A stretch of DNA of 42,880 bases from JAADHY01 sp964428935 (GTDB taxonomy: Bacteria > Planctomycetota > Planctomycetia > Planctomycetales > Planctomycetaceae), in NCBI GenBank assembly GCA_964428935.1, contig CAYSAG010000004.1, positions 1-42,880 of the forward strand, read 5' to 3'. A program made the position numbers and the translations under genes. The notes beneath the pieces were generated by a model that was given only the letters and a program-made list of their open reading frames with translations, ran no database searches and had not been told where the DNA came from. Numbering within the stretch: the first letter of the stretch is position 1; the number at the start of each line of letters is the position of its first letter. Below, one piece after another: positions 25,672-33,834 of this stretch.

Positions 25672-27888
25672 TCACCCGCCGAAAAGACGCGGGTCACCGA
25701 AGAGCGGGCCCGAGCCCGAGTCCAGCCCGCCCTTCAGCGGGCGCTTGCGTTTCGGCCGAGCCGGCTCGCCTCGTCGAGCCTCCTCCGCCTCCTTCTGAGC
25801 TTCGGCCAAGGACTTCATTTCCGGCGGCTTCTCTTCAATGGCCTTCATGGACAGACTGATTCGCCGGTGGACCGTGTCGACGTTCAGCACCTGCACGTCG
25901 ACCTCTTGGCCCTCCTGCACCACGTCCGTCACTCGGTTGACGCGCCGGTAAGTCAGCTCGCTAATGTGAACCAACCCTTCGACGCCCGGCTCCAGTTCGA
26001 CGAACGCACCGAAGTCGGCAATGCGTGTGACCCGCCCGGGGTAGACCTTTCCCTTTTGGTAGCGTTCGGCCGCGGTAGCCCACGGGTTGTCGGTCAGTTG
26101 TTTCAGGCTCAACCCGACTCGTTTCGACTCGGGCTCGACCGAAATCACCTTCACCTCCACCTCTTGGCCTTCCGAGAGCACCTCGGCGGGGTGGTTGATT
26201 CGCGTCCAACTGATTTGACCCACGTGCAGGAAGCCGTCGACGGGCCCCAAGTCGACGAACGCCCCGTACTCCATGAGCTTCTTCACGCGGCCCGTCAACA
26301 CCTGGCCCTCTTCGACCGTCTTCCAGAACTCCGCCTCGGCCTGCCGTCGTTCCTCGGCCAGCAGCTCGCGCCGACTGACGACCATGTTTCGCCGCCGCGG
26401 GTCAGCCTCAATGATTTTCGCTTTCAGCTTTTGACCGACGAACGGCTCCAAGTCCGCCACGTACCCCAGGTCGACCTGGCTGGCCGGCATGAAGGCCCGC
26501 AAGTTCCCCACTCGCACCTCCAGCCCGCCCTTAATGACGGCGCTGACCAGGCACTCGACCGTCTGGCCGACCTCGACCGCGTCCCAGTCGCTGGCGAGCC
26601 GCTGGACGCCGGTCGGCAGATTGCAAACAATCAACCCGTCGGTCGGGTCGAACCGCGCGACGACCACTTCCACCTCGCGGCCGACAACCGGAGGCTTGTC
26701 TGACGGGAACTGGCGAATCGAAACCACGCCGGGCGACCGGTAGCCCAAGTCGACAAACACGTCCTCGCCGTGAATGGACTGAATGCGTCCCTTCAGCCGA
26801 GCACCCTGGTCGGGCACGTCGTCAATTGAAACCGGCCTCTCTGCGGTTTCGCTGCTGACGGTCGGCACGACCTCGCCCAGTCCGTCCGCCAACGCGGCTT
26901 CAATTTCCGCCTCCAGCTCGGCGTCCAGCTCAATGTCTTTCGGTGGCAGCTCGACTTCGGACGGCTCTGCCGCGGCTGCAGAGGCGGCAGCTGCTTGCTC
27001 CTGCCCGTCCGTCCGCTCCGGGCCGGCAGGCGGCTCGTCCGCGGACGGCACCGCCTGCGTCGCCTCGGCACCGGCCGGCGCGGCCGCGGGTTCGGCCCCG
27101 ACGGTCGGCTGGGCCGGCTCCGCCCCTTCCTCCACCGGCTGCACCTGCTCTGCCACGGCCTGCTGCTCCGACACACAGGCCGACTCGCCCACGCTCGGCT
27201 CACTCGCCGACACCGCTCCCCGCTGCTCGGCCGACACCGGCTCGGCCCGCCCGGACGCAGCTTCCCGCTGCTCCCCTTGGACCTTTTCGACGCCCGTTTC
27301 CGCCGGGGGCGAGGCCGACGCGTCCGGCTGAGGCTCGCGCGGTTGCTGCGGAGGCCTCGGTTCGCCCGTCGAGCTCGGCGCGGCCGCCGGCTGCTCCGTC
27401 GCCGATTGCTGGACCGGCGGCTCCGCGGCCGTGGGTGGCTGCGGCGCAGACTGCTGGTCGACGTTCGGCGACGCCGCTGTTGCCGCCAGTCGGTCGCCGG
27501 CCGTCGGTCGCTGCTGGCCTCCACGCGCCGACCGCCGTTTCCCCGCCGACCGCACACCAGCGGACGGGCCCAAGGACGGCACGGGCTTCAAAGCGCTGGG
27601 GTCCGTAATTTTCGGGTTCAGCCGTAGGCGTGGCCGAAGTCGGGGAGCGGCAGAGTCCACTTGACCGGTCGGCTCCGTTGGACCAACCGACTCTGCCTGA
27701 CCAGCCGACTCCGTCCGGCCGACGTCAGCAGCCGGCTCAGCGCACTGCTCAGCCGTCTGGCGCGACGCCCCTTCGGCAGCCGGCAAGTCCCCTTGCCCAG
27801 GCGGACTGGACGCACCAGCCGCTTCGGGACTGGTCTGCTCTTGCGGCTTCGGTTCCTGGTTTTCGGTGGGCCGAGTTTCTTCGCTCAT
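25672..27888 (-). CDS. rpsA: Ribosomal protein S1-like, four S1 domains
   Basis: 738 aa from ATG 27888 (weak AAGAAG ribosome binding site). Residues 1-~360 are low-complexity Pro/Ala/Glu/Gln/Ser sequence, predicted disordered. Four S1 RNA-binding domains follow at about 362-427, 440-508, 526-596 and 611-681. The last two are the most canonical (GRVKKLMEYGAFVDLGPVDGFLHVGQIS and GRVTRIADFGAFVELEPGVEGLVHISEL). A basic tail (RPKRKRPLKGG) ends the protein. S1 binds mRNA on the 30S subunit and helps initiation. E. coli S1 has six domains and no such N-terminus. The long disordered half is unusual, and part of it has an 18-bp period (27652-27723). The symbol is by similarity and order of domains. 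Confidence 0.88.
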   Translation of the reverse strand: MSEETRPTENQEPKPQEQTSPEAAGASSPPGQGDLPAAEGASRQTAEQCAEPAADVGRTESAGQAESVGPTEPTGQVDSAAPRLRPRLRLNPKITDPSALKPVPSLGPSAGVRSAGKRRSARGGQQRPTAGDRLAATAASPNVDQQSAPQPPTAAEPPVQQSATEQPAAAPSSTGEPRPPQQPREPQPDASASPPAETGVEKVQGEQREAASGRAEPVSAEQRGAVSASEPSVGESACVSEQQAVAEQVQPVEEGAEPAQPTVGAEPAAAPAGAEATQAVPSADEPPAGPERTDGQEQAAAASAAAAEPSEVELPPKDIELDAELEAEIEAALADGLGEVVPTVSSETAERPVSIDDVPDQGARLKGRIQSIHGEDVFVDLGYRSPGVVSIRQFPSDKPPVVGREVEVVVARFDPTDGLIVCNLPTGVQRLASDWDAVEVGQTVECLVSAVIKGGLEVRVGNLRAFMPASQVDLGYVADLEPFVGQKLKAKIIEADPRRRNMVVSRRELLAEERRQAEAEFWKTVEEGQVLTGRVKKLMEYGAFVDLGPVDGFLHVGQISWTRINHPAEVLSEGQEVEVKVISVEPESKRVGLSLKQLTDNPWATAAERYQKGKVYPGRVTRIADFGAFVELEPGVEGLVHISELTYRRVNRVTDVVQEGQEVDVQVLNVDTVHRRISLSMKAIEEKPPEMKSLAEAQKEAEEARRGEPARPKRKRPLKGGLDSGSGPLFGDPRLFGG
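27652..27723 (-). repeat. Four imperfect 18-bp units inside the S1 coding sequence
   Basis: On the coding strand, four successive 18-bp units (27723-27706, 27705-27688, 27687-27670, 27669-27652) encode VGRTES, AGQAES, VGPTEP and TGQVDS. The period keeps frame, so the disordered N-terminus has grown or drifted in 6-residue steps. Confidence 0.65.
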
Positions 27889-28175
27889 GTCTTCTTGCAA
27901 GTCAGCGCAAACAGTCAGCGGAAACAACCTGGCACGACCGCTGTGCCGAAGCTGAGGGAGACCGTCAGACGTTGACCTGGAGCGACCGCGCCGAAACGCG
28001 TGCAACACAATAGTCGAAAGGATTCGAAAACTCCACCGCCACCAACTCGACAAAACCGGCCGCTGCCCCGACGGACGGTTCCGCGACGGCCGTTGCCGCG
28101 TCCGCCGGGTCGGCCGGGACGGCGTTGACTACCGTCCGGGCTGTCGAGCTGCCAAGATGTTTGACGGCCGAGACC

Positions 28176-28384
28176 GTCCGTCCTGCAAACGGCGTCCGTC
28201 CTGCAAACGGCGTCCGTCCTGCAAACGGCNNNNNNNNNNNNNNNNNNNNNNNNNNNNNNNNNNNNNNNNNNNNNNNNNNNNNNNNNNNNNNNNNNNNNNN
28301 NNNNNNNNNNNNNNNNNNNNNNNNNNNNNCGTCCGTCCTGCAAACGGCGTCCGTCCTGCAAACGGCGTCCGTCCTGCAAACGGC
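28176..28384. repeat. Perfect 18-bp tandem repeat with assembly gap
   Basis: The unit is GTCCGTCCTGCAAACGGC. Three perfect copies lie left of the N run (28176-28193, 28194-28211, 28212-28229) and three right of it (28331-28348, 28349-28366, 28367-28384), with one extra C at 28330. Each unit holds a small inverted repeat (CCGT...ACGG). The absence of any mismatch suggests recent expansion; the real copy number is hidden by the gap. Confidence 0.95.
28230..28329. other. Assembly gap (100 N)
   Basis: Exactly 100 N inside the 18-bp tandem repeat, so a scaffold gap of unknown true length. Confidence 0.98.
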
Positions 28385-28476
28385 CACCCGCCCGGCAGCC
28401 GACGGCTCGCACAAACGGACGAAGTGGAGGAATCCAGCTGCACCGGCGACGCAGTCGAAAGAGGGAGTCCGAAGGC

Positions 28477-29052
28477 ATGGCAACCACGCCCACCGGCCCG
28501 GTCCGAAGCATTGAGCTGGTCGACCGACGCAGCAGCTCGCTGCTGGTTGTGGACGTGCAAGAAAAACTGCTGGCTCACATTCCCGTGGCCGAGCTGCTCG
28601 TGGAGAACTGTCGCAAGCTGGTCCAGGCGGCCAGGCTGCTGCAGGTGCCGGTGTTTGCGACCGAGCAGTACCCGAAGGGGCTCGGGCCCACCCCGTCGCC
28701 GCTGGCCGAATTACTGCCGGAGCGAACGGAAAAGTTGCGGTTCAGTTGCAGCGAGTGCCTGGGCTGGGGACCGGCTTCGCAGGCGGAGCGGCACCAGGTG
28801 GTGGTGGCCGGCATTGAAGCGCACGTGTGCGTCCTGCAGACGGTTCTGGACTTAATGTCGCTCGGCTACCGCGTCTACGTGCCCGCCGACGCCGTCGCCA
28901 GCCGCAAGAAGGTCGACTGGAAGTTCGCTCTGGACCGGTTGGCCGCTGCCGGAGCGACGGTGACGACGACCGAGTCGATTCTGTTCGAGTGGTGCGAGAC
29001 GGCAGAGGCACCGGAGTTCAAGGAAATCAGTCGACTGGTCAAGGGGCAGTGA
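28477..29052 (+). CDS. Isochorismatase-family cysteine hydrolase
   Basis: 191 aa from ATG 28477 with GAGGGAG upstream. The fold's catalytic triad is visible: SLLVVDVQEKL (Asp26), PERTEKLRFSC (Lys86) and GIEAHVCVLQT (Cys118). The family hydrolyses amides such as nicotinamide, N-carbamoyl compounds or isochorismate ethers. The TEQYPKGLG and AHVCVLQTVLDL segments are those of the common single-domain type often called ycaC-like or isochorismatase domain-containing. No nicotinamide or siderophore gene is nearby, so the substrate is open. It precedes hemB by 212 bp on the same strand. Confidence 0.9.
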   Translation: MATTPTGPVRSIELVDRRSSSLLVVDVQEKLLAHIPVAELLVENCRKLVQAARLLQVPVFATEQYPKGLGPTPSPLAELLPERTEKLRFSCSECLGWGPASQAERHQVVVAGIEAHVCVLQTVLDLMSLGYRVYVPADAVASRKKVDWKFALDRLAAAGATVTTTESILFEWCETAEAPEFKEISRLVKGQ

Positions 29053-29264
29053 CGGGCGTCGGAAGGGTCGACGGCCGGGGCTGGAGGCTTCGGAGGCACC
29101 GAAGCGAGCGAGCCGCGTCGCGGCGCCGGGAGCAGCCACCCGCAGCGACCGAGGCCGCGGCGGGAGCAACGGTTTGCACCGACCGGGACCGCGGCGGGAG
29201 CCCAAACGTCGGGCTGGGAAGAACGTCGAAGGCGAAGAGAACGTCCGGAACAGGGGAGAGAAAA

Positions 29265-30320
29265 ATGAGCGGTGACGCTGGGCAAGTTGGGTCGGAGCGT
29301 GAAACGGTTTGGACAGACGCAGCTCTGCCGCTGGGCGGGTTTCCGGCTGTCCGAATGCGACGCCTCCGACTTCACGCTCGAATGCGCGACTTGGTCCGCG
29401 AGACGGTCTTGACGCCCCACGACTTCATTTTGCCGCTGTTTGTGCGGCCGGGGCGTGGCGAGCGGGTGCCGATTGGTTCCATGCCCGGCCACGCTCAACT
29501 CAGCGTCGACCTGTTGCCGGCCGAGGTGGACGAAGTCGCCTCGCTGGGAATTCCGGCCGTCATTCTGTTCGGCATTCCAGAAACGAAGGACTCGACCGGC
29601 AGCGCCGCCTGGGACGACAACGGCGTCGTGCAACAAGCCGTTCGAGCCATTAAAGACCGCCGTTCCGACCTGCTCGTCGTCGTCGACCTTTGCTTTTGCG
29701 AGTACACCGACCACGGGCACTGCGGGGTGGTCAACGAGCGGTACGGGCACGTGGACGTGGACAACGACGCCACGCTGGAGCTGTTGGTTCGGCAAGCGGT
29801 CAGTCTGGCTCGGGCTGGCGCCGACGTCATTGCTCCCAGCGGCATGATGGACGGAATGGTCCGCGCGCTGCGGACCGGGCTGGACCAAGCCGGTTTTTCG
29901 CACGTTCCCATTCTCAGCTACGCGGCCAAGTACGCGTCGGCCTTTTACGGCCCGTTCCGAGACGCCGCCGAGAGCGCTCCCCAGTTCGGAGACCGTCGGA
30001 CCTACCAAATGGACCCGGCCAACGGTGCGGAGGCTCTGCGCGAGGTGGCTCTGGACTTGGCCGAAGGGGCCGACATTCTCATGGTCAAGCCGGCTCTGGC
30101 GTACTTGGACGTCATTCGCCGCGTCAAGGACGCTCACCCCGACGTGCCGCTGGCGGCGTACAACGTCAGCGGCGAGTACTCCATGGTCAAGGCCGCGGCG
30201 GCGAACGGCTGGGTCGATGAACGGCAGGTCGCGCTGGAAGTGCTGACGGCCATCAAGCGGGCCGGCGCCGACATGATTCTGACCTATTTTGCCAAAGACG
30301 CCGCTCGGTGGCTGAGCTGA
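29265..30320 (+). CDS. hemB: Delta-aminolevulinic acid dehydratase (porphobilinogen synthase)
   Basis: 351 aa from ATG 29265 with GGGGAGAG upstream; the frame is open far upstream but not protein-like. HemB joins two 5-aminolevulinates into porphobilinogen for haem and related tetrapyrroles. The metal site DLCFCEYTDHGHCG has Cys143, Cys145 and Cys153, the Zn2+-dependent type. Active-site lysines are Lys222 (SYAAKYASAFYGPFRDA) and the Schiff-base Lys275 (ILMVKPALAYLD). APSGMMDGMV is also diagnostic. Length is normal. No other hem gene adjoins. Confidence 0.97.
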   Translation: MSGDAGQVGSERETVWTDAALPLGGFPAVRMRRLRLHARMRDLVRETVLTPHDFILPLFVRPGRGERVPIGSMPGHAQLSVDLLPAEVDEVASLGIPAVILFGIPETKDSTGSAAWDDNGVVQQAVRAIKDRRSDLLVVVDLCFCEYTDHGHCGVVNERYGHVDVDNDATLELLVRQAVSLARAGADVIAPSGMMDGMVRALRTGLDQAGFSHVPILSYAAKYASAFYGPFRDAAESAPQFGDRRTYQMDPANGAEALREVALDLAEGADILMVKPALAYLDVIRRVKDAHPDVPLAAYNVSGEYSMVKAAAANGWVDERQVALEVLTAIKRAGADMILTYFAKDAARWLS

Positions 30321-30468
30321 CGGTCGCGCCGGACTCGCCTTCCGGTTCCGCTCACCGAACTCGGTGCAGCCGGGCCAGAGATTGGGGGTGACACGTCGCT
30401 GGGTTCGACCGGCCGTGGGGTGAGGTGGGTTTGGACAGAGCGGCTCGGTTCGGGCACGCCCGCCCGAC

Positions 30469-31470
30469 TCACGACGTCTCCAGCTTCACCAGCTCGCCGG
30501 TCTCGGACGACTTCAGCACGGCTTCGACGAACCGGCAGGGAGCCAGCGCGGTTTCGGCCGGGGCCGGGTTGTCGCCCTGGCAGCAAATGACGTCGACGAA
30601 AGAACGGGTTGGGTTGTCGTCGTCGTCTTCGGCCGTCCGCCCCGCTTCGACCTGCTGCAGCTTGTTGTCGACGGTGATTCGCAGTCGGCCCTCGTGCAGC
30701 ACGGCCACTCCCCGCTCGCAGTGCAGGAAAAAGTTCTCGGCCTCCCGGTCGGAGTTCCCCTGAAAGGTCAGGCGTGCGGGCACGGCGTTGCCCATTTGAG
30801 CCGTGACGCGTGCGTTGATTTCGACCTGACTGCCGCAGTACTCCACCTCGGCCAGCACCTCGGTCAACGGCAGGCCGGTGACGTAAATCAAGGCGTCGAC
30901 CTGGAGGGTGCCGACGTCGGTCAAGTAGCCGCCCGGGTTCGCCTTCGGGTTGGCTCGCCACGTTCCAGCCGCTGCTTGCTGCCACGGAGCCGAGCAGTGG
31001 CCGGTAACGGCCCGCACCGCTCCCAGACGCCCCGACTGCACCTGCTCGCGCATTTGTCGGTACACCGGCCACCAGCGACGGTCGTTCGCGACCACGAACA
31101 CGCGTTGCCGTTGTTGAGCCTCGCGGACCAAACGTGACACCTGCAACGACAACGGCGTCACCGGCGGCTCGCACAGTACGTGCAGCCCGCGCTGCAAAGC
31201 CAGCAAAGCGTGCTCGTAGTGGTAGCGGGTGGGCGAAGCGACGACCACGGCGTCCAAAGCCACTTGCTTCAGCAGCTCTTTGGCGTCGTCGAAGACGGGG
31301 ACGTCGAGCTGCAGCTCTTGGCGCAGGGACTCGACCGGCCCGGCCTCCACGTCGCTCAACGCCACCACCGCGACCCGCTCGTCCGCGCACAACCGTTCGG
31401 CGTGAAGCCGCCCGCGACGACCACACCCAATGACGGCGACCCGAATTGCCTGGTTCGATTTGCCACTCAT
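30469..31470 (-). CDS. Gfo/Idh/MocA-like protein lacking catalytic Lys and His
   Basis: 333 aa from ATG 31470; a GTG 19 codons upstream is possible. The NAD(P)-binding N-terminus is normal (IRVAVIGCGRRGRLHAERL). The usual EKP motif reads CEPPVTP (Glu101-Pro102-Pro103), so the catalytic Lys is missing. The DxGxHxxD motif reads DVGTLQVD (185-192), so the catalytic His is a Leu. There is no signal peptide, so it is cytoplasmic. The nucleotide fold is probably kept, but dehydrogenase chemistry of the standard kind is unlikely; it may be a sensor or a partner of another enzyme. It is divergent from the HAD gene and convergent with hemB. Confidence 0.82.
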   Translation of the reverse strand: MSGKSNQAIRVAVIGCGRRGRLHAERLCADERVAVVALSDVEAGPVESLRQELQLDVPVFDDAKELLKQVALDAVVVASPTRYHYEHALLALQRGLHVLCEPPVTPLSLQVSRLVREAQQRQRVFVVANDRRWWPVYRQMREQVQSGRLGAVRAVTGHCSAPWQQAAAGTWRANPKANPGGYLTDVGTLQVDALIYVTGLPLTEVLAEVEYCGSQVEINARVTAQMGNAVPARLTFQGNSDREAENFFLHCERGVAVLHEGRLRITVDNKLQQVEAGRTAEDDDDNPTRSFVDVICCQGDNPAPAETALAPCRFVEAVLKSSETGELVKLETS

Positions 31471-31536
31471 TCGGTTTGCTGGTAACTTGAGCCGCCACGA
31501 CGTTGCCCCGGTCTGGCGAGAAGGCACTGAATGTTG

Positions 31537-31572
31537 GTTGATTCAGCGGCTAAAATCAACTGACGTTGTCAG
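31537..31572. promoter_or_regulatory. Two inverted repeats in a divergent promoter region
   Basis: GTTGATT (31537-31543) and AATCAAC (31554-31560) form a perfect 7-bp inverted repeat with a 10-nt spacer. CTGAC-GTT-GTCAG (31560-31572) follows immediately. They lie between the divergent Gfo/Idh-like (-) and HAD (+) genes, where an operator would be expected. No clear -35/-10 pair is visible. Confidence 0.35.
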
Positions 31573-31666
31573 CGGCTCAGCGCGAGGCTCAGGCCCGCCG
31601 CCAACCGCGTAACGCGTTGCTGGGCCTTCACCGAAAACCAAGCACGTACCGGCTTGAAACGGGTCC

Positions 31667-32356
31667 ATGACTCCCCACCACGTTTGCTTGTTCGACATTG
31701 ACGGCACACTGCTCAACACCGGCGGCGCCGGCTTGGCGGCCATGGAAGCCGCGTTGGAACAGGCGTTTGGTGTGCGGCTGGACGGGCAGTCGGTTCCGAC
31801 GGCCGGTCGCACCGACCGAGCCATTGTCGTGGACATGCTTCGCCGGTTCGACCTGCCCACGGACGACGCGGCTCTGTCGAAGTTCACTCGCGCCTACTTC
31901 CGGCAGCTCGAAAAGACGTTGTCTCAGCGGCGCGGTCTGGTCCTGCCCGGGGTGCCCGAACTGTTGCAGCGCTTGCACCAGTTGCCTCACGTCTCCGTCG
32001 GACTGCTCACCGGCAACTTCCGCGAAGGGGCTCGGCTGAAACTGCAACACTACGGGCTGGCCGACTACTTCCCCTTCGGCGGTTTTGGCGACCGCCACTT
32101 GGACCGCGACGACGTGGCTCGCGAGGCGTGGGCCGAAGTGCAGCGGCGCTTCGGCGACGCGGTGACGGTCGAGCGGGTGTGGGTGGTCGGAGACACGCCG
32201 GCCGACATTCAGTGCGCTCGAGCCATTGGCGCCCGAGCGGTGGCCGTCGGGACGGGCATTCTGCCGAACGAGTTGGTTCGGGCGGCCGGGCCCGACGTCT
32301 TCCTCGACGACCTGACGGACGTCGAAGGCTTCGCGGCTTTGCTGTCGGAGCCGTAG
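31667..32356 (+). CDS. HAD-family phosphatase (phosphoglycolate phosphatase-like)
   Basis: 229 aa. Motif I FDIDGTLL carries the nucleophile Asp10 and acid/base Asp12. Motif II is VGLLTGN and motif IV is VVGDTPADIQCARAIG. The helical cap lies between about residues 18 and 90, the C1 type seen in phosphoglycolate phosphatase and beta-phosphoglucomutase. A GVPELLQRL segment also matches that subgroup. The substrate is not determinable. No good ribosome binding site precedes the ATG. It converges on the SRAP gene with only 53 bp between the stops. Confidence 0.9.
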   Translation: MTPHHVCLFDIDGTLLNTGGAGLAAMEAALEQAFGVRLDGQSVPTAGRTDRAIVVDMLRRFDLPTDDAALSKFTRAYFRQLEKTLSQRRGLVLPGVPELLQRLHQLPHVSVGLLTGNFREGARLKLQHYGLADYFPFGGFGDRHLDRDDVAREAWAEVQRRFGDAVTVERVWVVGDTPADIQCARAIGARAVAVGTGILPNELVRAAGPDVFLDDLTDVEGFAALLSEP

Positions 32357-32409
32357 TGCGGCCGAGCCGCCGTCCCGCGGCCGTTCGAGCCGCTGCCGGA
32401 CCGACGCCG

Positions 32410-33114
32410 TCAGGAAAAGTCCAGCGTGGGTGGACCGGACGGCCCCGCGTCCAAGGGCTCGACGCAACGCGGCGAGTCGTTCCGCGGGTTGTTGACCAGC
32501 TTCGACACCGGAAACGCTTCCAACAGCTCGGCCGGGTACGGAACCAGCAGTCGCTGCAGCCGGGCCACGTCGGCGTTGTCCGGGTCGAGCCACTCGTCGT
32601 AGGCCCACTCCGCCAGAATGACCGGCATTCGGTCGTGAATGCCTTTCAACAGCTCGTTCGGCTCGGTCGTGACAATGACACACGACTCCAGTTCGCTCCC
32701 GTCCGCTCCGGTCCAGTGGTCCCACAGACCCGCGAACGCAAACGGACGGTCGTCCTTGCGGCGAACGAAGTACGGCTGTTTGTCCTTTCCGTCCTGCTTT
32801 TTCCACTCGTAGAACCCGTCGGCCAGGACCAAACACCGACGCCGGCGAAACGGCCCGCGAAAGGCCGGCCGCGTGGCCAGCGTTTCCGCTCGCGCGTTAA
32901 TCATTCGCGAGCCGACCGACGGGTCGTCGGCCCACGACGGGACCAGCCCCCACTGCAACAAGCCAGGTTCCCGTCCCGCCGACGTGCGGCGGACCCCCAA
33001 GACCGGCTGCGTGGGAGCAATGTTGTAGCGGGGCGTCCACGGAGGCTGGTGAGTCAATTGAAAGAACTTCTGCAGCTCCGCCGACGAAGCTCGCAGCGTA
33101 AAACGTCCACACAT
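32410..33114 (-). CDS. SOS response-associated peptidase (SRAP, YedK/HMCES type)
   Basis: 234 aa from ATG 33114, fixed by the invariant MCGRFT start and by GGAAGG upstream. SRAP proteins form a covalent thiazolidine crosslink with abasic sites in single-stranded DNA through Cys2 after Met removal, shielding them from breakage. The key residues are all present: Cys2, Asn31 (RYNIAPTQ), Glu103 (DGFYEWKK) and His160 (IHDRMPVIL). Length is typical. The region upstream holds five 18-bp repeat units. It is followed convergently by the HAD gene, and the thioesterase gene lies upstream on the same strand. Confidence 0.95.
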   Translation of the reverse strand: MCGRFTLRASSAELQKFFQLTHQPPWTPRYNIAPTQPVLGVRRTSAGREPGLLQWGLVPSWADDPSVGSRMINARAETLATRPAFRGPFRRRRCLVLADGFYEWKKQDGKDKQPYFVRRKDDRPFAFAGLWDHWTGADGSELESCVIVTTEPNELLKGIHDRMPVILAEWAYDEWLDPDNADVARLQRLLVPYPAELLEAFPVSKLVNNPRNDSPRCVEPLDAGPSGPPTLDFS

Positions 33115-33213
33115 GGCAACGGCCTTCCTGCTGAGGCCCGAGGCTCCACTGCCCGACCAGCGCCGCTCCGGCAGCCCCCGGCCGGTCCGGTTCGCAGCAG
33201 CCCGGGCGGCCGC

Positions 33214-33303
33214 TTCAACACCGACGGCCCGTTCCGAACCGACGGCCGCTTCCGGACAGACGGTCGGGTCCGAACCAGCGGTCGGCTCCGAACCGACGGT
33301 CGC
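33214..33303. repeat. Imperfect 18-bp tandem repeat upstream of SRAP
   Basis: Five units of 18 bp (33214-33231, 33232-33249, 33250-33267, 33268-33285, 33286-33303) around the consensus TTCCGAACCGACGGTCGC, with several substitutions per unit. It lies between the thioesterase stop and the SRAP start. The length matches the perfect array at 28176-28384, although the sequence differs. Confidence 0.7.
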
Positions 33304-33360
33304 TCCAACGCCGGAGCACGCTCCCCACCGGACCGCCACTGTCGCTCGACGGCTCGCCGT

Positions 33361-33834
33361 TCACACCGCCCCGTCCTTCTCGGCGTCGTCCGGCCAAACC
33401 ACCTCGCCGTCCGGCTCCCGGTCCGGCGGCACAACGACGAACGACTGAGCCACCTCGGCCGGAATGCGCCGAGGCTTCTGCTCCCGAAGGCTGACGAAAG
33501 CCCAGTCCGTTTCCGCGACGGCCAGCACGGCTTGGTCGGCCGGCCGCACAATGCGGTACTTCCGGAGCGACGTCACCTTCTTGAAGTGGCTGACCCACGT
33601 TTGCACAACCACCCGGTCCCCGACGAACGCGGGCTGAAGGTAGCGAATGAAATGGCTTCGAGCGACCCAGCCGGCTCCCTGCGCCACGTACCGTTCCGGC
33701 GGCCAGCCTTGTGCCGTCGAGTGGGCAACCGCCGCCTCGACCACCCAACGAAGGTAGCACAAGTTGTTGACATGGCCCAGTGCGTCGATTTCCTCTTCCG
33801 TTACTACGTGCGGGTAGTGAAAGACGGCTGGCAT
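33361..33834 (-). CDS. Acyl-CoA thioesterase (4HBT hotdog fold)
   Basis: 157 aa. The N-terminus VVTEEEIDALGHVNNLCYLRWVVEA is the hotdog signature of 4-hydroxybenzoyl-CoA thioesterase-type enzymes, with the catalytic Asp17 in place. ARSHFIRYLQPAFVGDRVVVQTWV supplies the following strands. Members hydrolyse short or aromatic acyl-CoAs; the substrate is unknown. About 25 extra residues at the C-terminus (Pro/Asp/Glu-rich) are not part of the fold. It is divergent from the Asp-rich small protein gene at 34245 and upstream of SRAP on the same strand. Confidence 0.9.
   Translation of the reverse strand: MPAVFHYPHVVTEEEIDALGHVNNLCYLRWVVEAAVAHSTAQGWPPERYVAQGAGWVARSHFIRYLQPAFVGDRVVVQTWVSHFKKVTSLRKYRIVRPADQAVLAVAETDWAFVSLREQKPRRIPAEVAQSFVVVPPDREPDGEVVWPDDAEKDGAV

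Larger units (their letters stand above)
27889..28476. other. Divergent intergenic region with 18-bp tandem repeat and gap
   Basis: 588 bp, including 100 N, between the divergent S1 and isochorismatase genes. It must hold promoters for both, but none is strong by eye. The right half is an 18-bp tandem array (28176-28384). The left half (27889-28175) shows no gene or RNA that I recognise. Confidence 0.55.

Noticed and set aside
26783..27627. Several plus-strand frames antisense to the S1 N-terminal half.
   Set aside because: Low-complexity mirror images of the Pro/Ala/Glu-rich coding region.
28176..28384. A CRISPR array.
   Set aside because: The 18-bp units are directly adjacent with no spacers, and no cas gene is present. 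This is a plain tandem repeat.
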